A stretch of DNA of 64,000 nt from JAEUMG01 sp046349315 (GTDB lineage: Bacteria; Pseudomonadota; Alphaproteobacteria; Rhizobiales; Aestuariivirgaceae): assembly GCA_046349315.1 (NCBI GenBank), contig JAXMCQ010000026.1, positions 1 to 64,000 of the forward strand, given 5' to 3'. A program made the translations under genes and the position numbers. Position 1 is the stretch's first letter, and each line of letters starts with the position of its first letter. The notes beneath the pieces are model-generated. The model did not search any database, was not told where the DNA came from, and saw nothing but the letters and a program-made list of their open reading frames with translations. This document shows positions 14,817 through 21,891 of this stretch, piece by piece.

Positions 14817-17423
14817 ATGGCCTATGACCACCCGATAGAAACCGACGACGGTGCTATTCCCGGCACCTTGCGGCGTTTCCTGCGCAACCGCCTTTACGAG
14901 TTCGTAGCGCTTGGCATGTTCGCGGCGATCATTGCCGTTGCGCTCTCGCTCGCCACCTGGTCGATCGCCGATCCCTCCTTCAACCATGCCGTCGATGCGA
15001 CCCCGGGCAATCTTCTCGGCTATCCGGGTGCGGTCATTGCCGATGAACTCATGCAGCTTCTGGGTCTTGGCGTGCTGTTCGTCATCGCCATTCCCGCCGC
15101 CTGGGCAGCCCGGTTGCTTGGCCATCAGTCGGTCACCCGTCCGATCCGTTCGGTCTTTCTTTTCGTCGTCGCGATCTTCATCGGTGCTGGCTTCATGTCG
15201 GCCTTGCCGACGCCTGCTAATTGGGCGCTTGCCGCAGGACTTGGCGGCAATGCGGGCGATATCGTGCATGGTGGCTTCAGCTCTCTTCTGTCGCTCGCCA
15301 TCGATCAATTCTATGCCGGTCTCATTGCGGCGGCGATTCTCGGCATCCTGACGATCATCACCACCTTCCTCGCCGCCGGCATTGCTCTGCGCCGCCTTGC
15401 CTGGATCGGTGGTTTTGTTAACCGGATTGGCCAGGATTCGCTCGCCTATATGACCGGCGCTATGCACCACGCCTGGCTGAGCTGGCGTTCACGCGCCAGA
15501 TTGCGCCGCGAAGGACGCAGATTGGCGCGGCAAGCCGAGCCTGAGTTCCCGGAAGAGGCGGAGCTTTCGGCACCGGATATCGAGCTCTCAAATGATGGCC
15601 AGTTGGCGCGCCTCTTCGGCTCCCTGCGCAAACATGCCAAGCGGCGCGAATCGCCGCTCGACGGCCGCATCGAACCGCGCCTTGCCGGTGGTTCCTCCTT
15701 CGGTCTGCGCCTGCCGGTTCCAGGAGAAGATGATCAAGGTACGGATGAAGCGGAAGGCGCCGACGACGAGGCCGAACTCGCCGAAGAGGAGGACGAGGAA
15801 GAAGCGCCGGCTCGCAAGCGCGTGTCGCGTGGGACGAAAGAAATCAAGCAGGGCAAGCGGCTCAAGAAGGATTCGCAGCCGAGCTTCGGCTTCTCGAAGG
15901 CTAGCGAGTTCACGCTTCCCCCACTGACGCTTCTTGCCGAACCCAAGAAGGCTGCGAAGGGCACTGAGCTTTCCGAGGAAGCGCTTGAGCAGAATGCCCG
16001 CATGCTCGAAGGCGTGCTCGACGATTTCGGCGTCAAGGGTCAGATCATCAATGTGCGGCCCGGCCCGGTCGTAACACTTTACGAACTCGAACCCGCGCCC
16101 GGTATCAAATCCTCGCGCGTGATCAGCCTTGCCGATGACATTGCCCGTTCGATGAGTGCGATCTCGGCCCGCGTTGCAGTTGTGTCGGGGCGCAATGCGA
16201 TCGGCATCGAACTGCCGAATTCAAAGCGCGAGACGGTCTATCTGCGCGAACTCCTTGCCTCCGAGGCTTTCGAGAAGACCAATCAAAATCTCTCGCTCGC
16301 GCTTGGCAAGAATATCGGTGGCGAGCCGATCTTCGCCGATCTCGCCCGCATGCCGCATTTGCTCATTGCCGGTACCACCGGTTCCGGCAAGTCGGTCGGC
16401 ATCAACACCATGATCCTGTCGCTCGTCTATCGATTGTCTCCCGAGCGCTGCAAGCTGATCATGATCGATCCCAAGATGCTCGAACTCTCGGTTTATGAGG
16501 GCATTCCGCACCTCCTGTCGCCGGTCGTCACCGATCCGCGCAAGGCGGTCGTCGCACTGAAATGGGCGGTGCGCGAAATGGAAGACCGCTACCGCAAAAT
16601 GTCGAAGGTCGGGGTTCGCAATATCGACGGCTTCAACGAGCGCCTCAAACTGGCGCAGTCCAAGGGCGAGACCATCACCCGCACCGTCCAGACCGGCTTC
16701 GATCCCGATTCGGGCCAGCCGATCTTCGAACGCGAGCAGATGGATCTGACGCCGATGCCCTATATCGTCGTCATCATCGACGAAATGGCCGACCTCATGA
16801 TGGTGGCGGGCAAGGACATCGAAGGCGCAGTCCAGCGTCTTGCCCAGATGGCCCGCGCTGCCGGCATCCATGTCGTGATGGCGACGCAGCGCCCCTCGGT
16901 CGACGTCATCACCGGCACGATCAAGGCGAATTTCCCGACCCGCATCAGCTTCCAGGTCACCTCCAAAATCGACAGCCGCACCATTCTGGGCGAACAGGGC
17001 GCCGAGCAATTGCTCGGCCAGGGCGACATGCTCTATATGGCGGGCGGCGGTCGCATCTCGCGCCTGCACGGGCCCTTCGTCTCGGATGGCGAAGTGGAAA
17101 AGATCGTCAAGCACCTGAAGGCGCAAGGGGCGCCCGAATATGTCGAGGCGGTCACCGAGGAATCCGATGAGGATGGCGACGGCGCCCCGCTCGATGGCGG
17201 CGATGTCCCAGGCTCCTCAGGCGACAGCCTCTACGACCAGGCGGTGGCGGTCGTGCTGCGTGACAAGAAAGTCTCGACCAGCTATGTGCAACGCCGCCTC
17301 CAGATCGGCTATAACAAGGCAGCGAGCCTCATCGAACGCATGGAAAAGGAAGGCTTGATCTCGGCAGCCAATGCCACCGGCAAGCGCGAGATTCTCGTGC
17401 CGGGCGACAGTGCGCGGGATTGA
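14817..17423 (+). CDS. ftsK: DNA translocase FtsK
   Basis: Septum-anchored DNA pump of 868 residues that clears the chromosome from the division plane and activates XerCD at dif. About four membrane segments lie in residues 1-195. A charged linker rich in Glu/Asp and Lys/Arg follows (about 210-390). The motor has Walker A GTTGSGKSVGIN (about 519-530) and Walker B IVVIIDEMADLM (about 648-659). The C-terminal winged-helix gamma domain (about 800-865) is present, with YNKAASLIERME, so it should recognise KOPS. Next to lolA as in many Rhizobiales. Confidence 0.96.
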   Translation: MAYDHPIETDDGAIPGTLRRFLRNRLYEFVALGMFAAIIAVALSLATWSIADPSFNHAVDATPGNLLGYPGAVIADELMQLLGLGVLFVIAIPAAWAARLLGHQSVTRPIRSVFLFVVAIFIGAGFMSALPTPANWALAAGLGGNAGDIVHGGFSSLLSLAIDQFYAGLIAAAILGILTIITTFLAAGIALRRLAWIGGFVNRIGQDSLAYMTGAMHHAWLSWRSRARLRREGRRLARQAEPEFPEEAELSAPDIELSNDGQLARLFGSLRKHAKRRESPLDGRIEPRLAGGSSFGLRLPVPGEDDQGTDEAEGADDEAELAEEEDEEEAPARKRVSRGTKEIKQGKRLKKDSQPSFGFSKASEFTLPPLTLLAEPKKAAKGTELSEEALEQNARMLEGVLDDFGVKGQIINVRPGPVVTLYELEPAPGIKSSRVISLADDIARSMSAISARVAVVSGRNAIGIELPNSKRETVYLRELLASEAFEKTNQNLSLALGKNIGGEPIFADLARMPHLLIAGTTGSGKSVGINTMILSLVYRLSPERCKLIMIDPKMLELSVYEGIPHLLSPVVTDPRKAVVALKWAVREMEDRYRKMSKVGVRNIDGFNERLKLAQSKGETITRTVQTGFDPDSGQPIFEREQMDLTPMPYIVVIIDEMADLMMVAGKDIEGAVQRLAQMARAAGIHVVMATQRPSVDVITGTIKANFPTRISFQVTSKIDSRTILGEQGAEQLLGQGDMLYMAGGGRISRLHGPFVSDGEVEKIVKHLKAQGAPEYVEAVTEESDEDGDGAPLDGGDVPGSSGDSLYDQAVAVVLRDKKVSTSYVQRRLQIGYNKAASLIERMEKEGLISAANATGKREILVPGDSARD

Positions 17424-17483
17424 TTGCCGCAAAACTGCCGGTTTGTTCCATCACATGGCGATTGAGAAAAAGGGGAAAGACGC

Positions 17484-18161
17484 ATGTTGGCACTAAAGAC
17501 GGGTTTCGCTGGACTGCGCCGCAACTGGGCTGCAGCGACAATCGCCTGCATGGCGCTTATCGCCGCGAGTCAGACCGCGGGCGCCGCCACCGAATTGACC
17601 CTGACACCGCAGCAAACTGAAGCGGTTGGCCAGATCTCCAATTTCATCAACGGCTTCAAGACCTTGCAGGGTGAGTTCACGCAGACCGGACCAAAGGGAA
17701 CGGTATCGCGCGGGATCTTTTACCTGCAGAAGCCAGGCAAGATGCGCTTCGAATATGCCTCACCCAACCCCTTCGTGATCGTCTCCGACGGCACTTGGGT
17801 AACGATCAAAAACCGCTCCAAGGACAAAGCCGATCAATATCCCTTATCGCAGACTCCCTTGCGGCTGGTTCTCTCCGAGCGCGTCAATATCGCCAAGGAA
17901 GCCAAGATCCTCTCCGTCGAGGACACCGATTCGTCGATTACCGTGACGCTTGAGGACCGCAAGAACATTGTCCCGGGACAACTGGTCCTGGTCTATGACA
18001 AGGCAAGCAACGCCTTGCAGCAATGGGTGGTGATCGATGGCAAGGGCCGGAAGACCACGGTTGCCCTCCAGAATTTGGTTCCCGGCGTCGATCCTGATCC
18101 GGAACTCTTCCAAGTGGCCGTTACGCGGGCGACCAGCCAGGGCAAGAAAAGCGACCGCTGA
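17484..18161 (+). CDS. lolA: outer-membrane lipoprotein carrier protein LolA-like
   Basis: Periplasmic chaperone of 225 residues that ferries lipoproteins from the inner membrane to the outer-membrane receptor. It has a signal peptide of about 34 residues (hydrophobic ATIACMALIAAS, cleavage after AGA). The mature LolA fold starts with a helix, then LQGEFTQTGPKGTVSRGIFYLQKPGKMRFEY split around residue 70. The FVIVSDGTWV strand and the later PLSQTPL segment are also family features. LolB is usually absent in alphaproteobacteria, so this form may deliver directly. 60 bp after ftsK. Confidence 0.9.
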   Translation: MLALKTGFAGLRRNWAAATIACMALIAASQTAGAATELTLTPQQTEAVGQISNFINGFKTLQGEFTQTGPKGTVSRGIFYLQKPGKMRFEYASPNPFVIVSDGTWVTIKNRSKDKADQYPLSQTPLRLVLSERVNIAKEAKILSVEDTDSSITVTLEDRKNIVPGQLVLVYDKASNALQQWVVIDGKGRKTTVALQNLVPGVDPDPELFQVAVTRATSQGKKSDR

Positions 18162-18476
18162 CGTCTGCCAAGATGCCGAATCCGAGCGATTCCAGCGCCT
18201 TGCAGGTTTGCATCGCGTCGCTTCACAATCTGCTCTTCGGCTTGTGATCGCAGGGACTTGAACTTCCCCGGGCAGCGCTCCATTTGAAGTGCTGTACACC
18301 GCCATAAAAAACCGTGGCCACTGCGCCCCCCGCTCGAATGGCCATGATGGTGGATGTACGCGCCGGTATCCCCTCCCGGCGCTAATCGCGCACAAGGCGC
18401 CGGGCGCTCGGTCCCCGACCGGGCGCCCACTTTTTTTGGGCTTGCCCATTTCCACCCGGCTCGGCAGAGCTAGGTG
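18162..18476 (+). ncRNA. 315 bp structured non-coding gap, candidate small RNA ending at 18437
   Basis: No reading frame here looks real. The right half is rich in nested stems. CCCGGCGC (18375-18382) pairs with GCGCCGGG (18397-18404). A 12 bp stem, GGGCGCTCGGTC (18402-18413) with GACCGGGCGCCC (18417-18428), one G-U pair, loop CCC, is followed by ACTTTTTTT. The first stem overlaps the terminator arm by three bases, so they exclude each other. A transcript of about 200 nt would fit a regulatory RNA. It could instead be a long lolA 3' UTR. It is not recognisable to me as 6S, 4.5S, RNase P or tmRNA. Confidence 0.4.
18402..18437 (+). terminator. strong Rho-independent terminator before xth
   Basis: A 12 bp stem with one G-U pair and a CCC loop is followed by ACTTTTTTT. 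It ends either lolA transcription or a small RNA encoded in the gap, 39 bp before the exonuclease gene. Confidence 0.88.
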
Positions 18477-19280
18477 ATGCCCCTTAAGATCGCAACCTGG
18501 AACATAAACTCGGTGCGCTTGCGCATCGGTCTGGTCACCCGTTTTCTCGAAACCTGGCAGCCCGACATTCTCTGCCTCCAGGAAACCAAATGTCCGCAGG
18601 GCCAGTTCCCATCAGCGGCACTCAAGGACATCGGCTATCCCTATCTCGCCGAGCGCGGCCAGTCGGGCTATCACGGCGTTGCCATTGTCGCGCGCATTCC
18701 CTTCGAGGCTCATACCCATCGTCTTTTTTGCGGCAAGGATGATTGCCGCCACATTTCGGCGACCTTTGGCGGCGCCCACCCACTCACCATTCACAATCTC
18801 TATGTCCCGGCGGGCGGCGATGAGCCCGATCCCGCGATCAACGAAAAATTCGCCCACAAGCTCAAATTTCTCGACGAGCTCGAACACTGGTTCGCCGATG
18901 GCGCGGTGCCCGGCGGCAAGAACGGTGTTGTCGTCGGCGATCTCAATGTCGCACCGCTCGAGCACGATGTTTGGTCGCATCGCCAGCTCTTGAAGGTGGT
19001 GAGCCACACGCCCGTCGAGACTGAAGGGCTCAATCGCGTGCAGCGCGCCGGCAAATGGGTCGATGTCATGCGCAAACATGTTCCCGAAGATCAGAAGCTC
19101 TACACTTGGTGGAGTTATCGCGCGCGCGATTGGGACGCCGCCGATCGTGGCCGGCGGCTCGACCATGTCTGGGCCACTGCTGATATCGCGCCGCGCTTTG
19201 CGAAGATCGAGACGCCGCGCGAAGTGCGCGGCTGGCCGCAGCCTTCCGACCACATCCCCGTCTTCGCGACGCTGGAATAA
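18477..19280 (+). CDS. xth: exodeoxyribonuclease III / AP endonuclease
   Basis: Base-excision repair nuclease of 267 residues (E. coli Xth 268). It nicks DNA at abasic sites and degrades 3' ends, using Mg2+. Motifs of the exonuclease-endonuclease-phosphatase fold: KIATWNINSVRLR at the N-terminus, the metal Glu in LCLQETKCP, the active Tyr/Asp in GVVVGDLNVAP, and the C-terminal DHIPVFATLE with the catalytic Asp-His. GTG 18474 directly before ATG 18477 is an alternative start. Follows a terminator, so it has its own promoter. Confidence 0.96.
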   Translation: MPLKIATWNINSVRLRIGLVTRFLETWQPDILCLQETKCPQGQFPSAALKDIGYPYLAERGQSGYHGVAIVARIPFEAHTHRLFCGKDDCRHISATFGGAHPLTIHNLYVPAGGDEPDPAINEKFAHKLKFLDELEHWFADGAVPGGKNGVVVGDLNVAPLEHDVWSHRQLLKVVSHTPVETEGLNRVQRAGKWVDVMRKHVPEDQKLYTWWSYRARDWDAADRGRRLDHVWATADIAPRFAKIETPREVRGWPQPSDHIPVFATLE

Positions 19281-19283
19281 ACG

Positions 19284-19757
19284 TCACCGCGCGAAAGCGC
19301 GCGCCTGGTCGAAGACCTGCCGCACAGTGGCGAGTTCGCTCACCATCGCTTCGAGCTTCCGCGCCAGGCTCCGCTGCACGCGCATGCCGAATTCGGGAAA
19401 CTCTCCGGCCACGCGCAGGAATGTCTCGCGCTCGATTGCCGCTGCGGTGAGAAGGCTGCGGGCCGTCGCCGTCACGCTGTAATTATGGCCCGAGATCATC
19501 GCGAGTTCGCCAAGCAGCACACCCGGCCCGGCATTGCCGAGCTTGCGCAGACCGCCGCGCTCGACGACCGAGATTTCGGCAACGCCGTCGAGAATGAGAA
19601 GCGCACTCGCCGCCTGCGACCCTTGCTTGATGACCGCTTCACCCGGGGCGAAATTATGATTTCGCGCCGAGAACGCGAGCACCTGCAAGTGCGCGCGCTC
19701 GCAATCCGAAAAAATCGGAATCCGGCTTAATATTTCGGCACTCGCCCTGACGCTCAT
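19284..19757 (-). CDS. cyclic-nucleotide-binding domain protein
   Basis: Single cNMP-binding (CAP_ED) domain of 157 residues with no DNA-binding HTH. The barrel is visible as IPIFSDCERAHLQVLAFSARNH, then GEAVIKQGS, and the phosphate-binding-cassette-like stretch GPGVLLGELAMISG with Glu and Ser but without the canonical Arg-Ala pair (NYSVTATA instead). Cyclic nucleotide binding is therefore unproven. The C-terminal helical tail (about 115-157) could mediate dimerisation. It lies 101 bp downstream of the response regulator gene in the same direction and may be co-transcribed. Confidence 0.82.
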   Translation of the reverse strand: MSVRASAEILSRIPIFSDCERAHLQVLAFSARNHNFAPGEAVIKQGSQAASALLILDGVAEISVVERGGLRKLGNAGPGVLLGELAMISGHNYSVTATARSLLTAAAIERETFLRVAGEFPEFGMRVQRSLARKLEAMVSELATVRQVFDQARAFAR

Positions 19758-19858
19758 GCCGTCTTGCCCCGCCGCAGCTCAATTGATCGCACGCTCTCCG
19801 CCCCCGAACTTGCTCATCCTAGGTAGCGGTCAATGATGATCGCGTGAAGGCGAAATCG

Positions 19859-20545
19859 TCACGGAACCAGTCGATATCCACCGGCTTCGGTTACGAGGAT
19901 TTCGGCATGCGCGGGATCGCGCTCGATCTTCTGACGCAGGCGGTAGATGTGGGTTTCGAGCGTATGCGTCGTGACCCCGGCATTGTAGCCCCAAACATCA
20001 TGCAGCAATACGTCGCGGCTCACTGTCTTCTCGCCGGCGCGATAGAGGAACTTGATGATCGCGGTTTCCTTCTCGGTGAGCCTGATCTTGCGGTTGTCGT
20101 CGCGGATCAGAATCTTCGCACCCGGCTTGAATGTGTAGGGACCGACCTTGAAGACTGCGTCCTCGCTCTGCTCGTGCTGGCGCAGATGCGCCCGGACGCG
20201 TGCCAATAGCACCGCGAAGCGGAAGGGTTTGGCGACATAATCATTGGCGCCGGCATCGAGTCCGAGGATCTGGTCGGGATCGGAGCCTTGCGCGGTGAGC
20301 ATCACCACGGGGCCTTTGAACCCGTTCTTGCGCATGATCTTGCAGGCCTCGCGACCATCCATGTCGGGAAGATTGACGTCGAGGATGACGAGATCGATGT
20401 GATCGGCCTTGACCGACTTGATGCCGGCGCCGGCGTTCGGCGAATCGGCGACCGTGAATTCCTCATGCAGCGAGAACTGTTCTTTCAGCGTCTCGCGCAA
20501 TGTGTCGTCGTCATCGATGATCAGGATCTTCTTGGCCGTGCCCAT
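19859..20545 (-). CDS. cenR: OmpR-family response regulator, CenR-like
   Basis: Two-component response regulator of 228 residues. The receiver (1-120) has the acidic triad DDDD near 11-14, phospho-acceptor Asp 56 in VILDVNLP, and Lys in VAKPF. A winged helix (about 130-228) follows, with RLTEKETAIIKFLYRAG and GVTTHTLETHIYRLRQKIE. The overall pattern, including the RFAVLLARVRAHLRQHE linker, is what I remember of Caulobacter CenR, the essential cell-envelope regulator. Start at ATG 20545 (MGTAKKILII); the longer frame has no conserved sequence. No cognate kinase gene is adjacent. Divergent from an L,D-transpeptidase, which fits an envelope role. Confidence 0.85.
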   Translation of the reverse strand: MGTAKKILIIDDDDTLRETLKEQFSLHEEFTVADSPNAGAGIKSVKADHIDLVILDVNLPDMDGREACKIMRKNGFKGPVVMLTAQGSDPDQILGLDAGANDYVAKPFRFAVLLARVRAHLRQHEQSEDAVFKVGPYTFKPGAKILIRDDNRKIRLTEKETAIIKFLYRAGEKTVSRDVLLHDVWGYNAGVTTHTLETHIYRLRQKIERDPAHAEILVTEAGGYRLVP

Positions 20546-20619
20546 GTCCGCTATCTGTCTTGCCTCGTCTTGTCGCAATGTTAAGGTCGGGCGGACCGTT
20601 TTGAAAGTCCCCCGCCAGC

Positions 20620-21192
20620 GTGAGCACAATCCGTCTTGACGTCATTAACCGCTCGGCGACTCATGGCCGCCTGCGGCTCGGTAATCTTGTCATACCCTGC
20701 CGCCTCGGCCGTTCCGGCATCAAATCACTAAAGCGGGAGGGCGACGGTGCAACGCCCGCCGGCCGCTGGATGCTTCGCCGGGTCCTGTTCCGGCCCGACC
20801 GGATCGCGCGGCCGCAGACAAGGCTCCCGGTCGCCGCGATCGCTCTTTTGGATGGCTGGTGCGACGCGCCAAGCGATCGAAACTACAACCGGCCCGTCCG
20901 CCTGCCCTACCCGGCGAGCCACGAAAGCCTTTGGCGGGATGACCGGCTCTATGACGTTGTGGTCGTCCTCTCGCATAATGAACGCCCGCGCCGGCGCTAC
21001 CATGGCAGCGCCGTGTTCCTGCACATGGCCGATCCCACGGGGCGCCCGACCGCCGGGTGCGTCGCGGTACGGCCGCGCGACATGGGACGACTGCTCGCGC
21101 TTTGCGGGCGAGGAGCCTCAATCGAGATTGGCCCTACCGCGACCCGAAAATCGCTGACCCGACCCGGACATCGCTCGCCCCGCAGGCGATAG
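20620..21192 (+). CDS. L,D-transpeptidase family protein (YkuD domain)
   Basis: Catalytic domain of a YkuD-type enzyme, 190 residues, expected to act on peptidoglycan or on lipoprotein cross-links. The active-site block has the histidine in YHGSAVFLHMAD and the nucleophile Cys in PTAGCVAV, matching the HxxGT...S/T-x-GC-V family spacing. No signal peptide is apparent, which is odd for a periplasmic enzyme; export may depend on a different start or another route. GTG 20620 is the usable start. The 3' end overlaps the end of the convergent yggS by 59 bases. Divergent from cenR, a plausible regulator. Confidence 0.83.
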   Translation: MSTIRLDVINRSATHGRLRLGNLVIPCRLGRSGIKSLKREGDGATPAGRWMLRRVLFRPDRIARPQTRLPVAAIALLDGWCDAPSDRNYNRPVRLPYPASHESLWRDDRLYDVVVVLSHNERPRRRYHGSAVFLHMADPTGRPTAGCVAVRPRDMGRLLALCGRGASIEIGPTATRKSLTRPGHRSPRRR

Positions 21193-21805
21193 CCGCCTCA
21201 TAATCGCTGCTCATCCCCATGCTGAGACGTTGAAGGCCGTGACGATTGGCGATTTCCGCCAGCAGCCTGAAGTGCGGTTTGGGATCGACCCCGACCGGAG
21301 GAATGCACATGAGGCCGACAACCGGGAGCTTCAGGGTCTCCAGGCACGAGCGGATGAACCCATCGGCTTCGGCAATGGAAACTCCGGCCTTTTGCGATTC
21401 ATCGCCTGTATTAACCTGTATATACAGGTATGGCCGGCGATTTTGCCGGGCCATTTCGCGCGCCAGGATTTCGGCGAGCTTCGTTCGGTCGACGCTCTGG
21501 ATCGCATCGAAAAAGGCAACCGCATCCGCCGCCTTGTTGGTCTGCAGCGGCCCGATGAGGTGCAGTTCGAGATCGCCATACCGCGTCTTGAGGTCCGGCC
21601 ATTTGCGCATCGCCTCCTGCACGCGGTTTTCCCCGAAACAGCGCTGACCTGCTTCGATGACCGGGATGATGTCCAGGGCCTCGAAAGTCTTGCTCACCGC
21701 GACGAGCCGCACATCCTCAGGCTGCCGCCCGGCGGCTTTCGCCGCCGCGGCAATGCGGTTGCGGACTTCTTCCAGACGGGGTGCGCTGCTGGTGGCATCG
21801 GCCAT
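21134..21805 (-). CDS. yggS: pyridoxal phosphate homeostasis protein YggS/PLPBP
   Basis: PLP-binding single-barrel protein of about 223 residues. It keeps free pyridoxal phosphate low and is not a known enzyme. The PLP lysine is in RLVAVSKTFEA near residue 37, and the family block FGENRVQEA follows near 70. HLIGPLQTNKA, MGMSSDYEAAI and VRVGSAIFG complete the fold. Start at ATG 21805 (MADATSS) is preferred to ATG 21817. Divergent from leuS with 86 bp between them. Confidence 0.94.
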   Translation of the reverse strand: MADATSSAPRLEEVRNRIAAAAKAAGRQPEDVRLVAVSKTFEALDIIPVIEAGQRCFGENRVQEAMRKWPDLKTRYGDLELHLIGPLQTNKAADAVAFFDAIQSVDRTKLAEILAREMARQNRRPYLYIQVNTGDESQKAGVSIAEADGFIRSCLETLKLPVVGLMCIPPVGVDPKPHFRLLAEIANRHGLQRLSMGMSSDYEAAIACGASDVRVGSAIFGSR

Positions 21806-21891
21806 GATCCCGCGCATATGACCAAGCTTGCGAGGCTTGACAAGGGCTGGTACTCCGGGCGCCGATCCTCAGCTTTCATGGACCTTTGCGC

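Noticed and set aside
16221..17126. 301-codon minus-strand frame inside ftsK
   Set aside because: Antisense shadow of the ftsK motor domain, rich in His/Asp/Arg as expected for a reverse frame.
18180..18437. 6S RNA, 4.5S RNA, RNase P RNA or tmRNA in the gap before xth
   Set aside because: Conserved sequence marks of these RNAs, such as the SRP GGAAG loops and the RNase P core, were not found; only generic stems remain.
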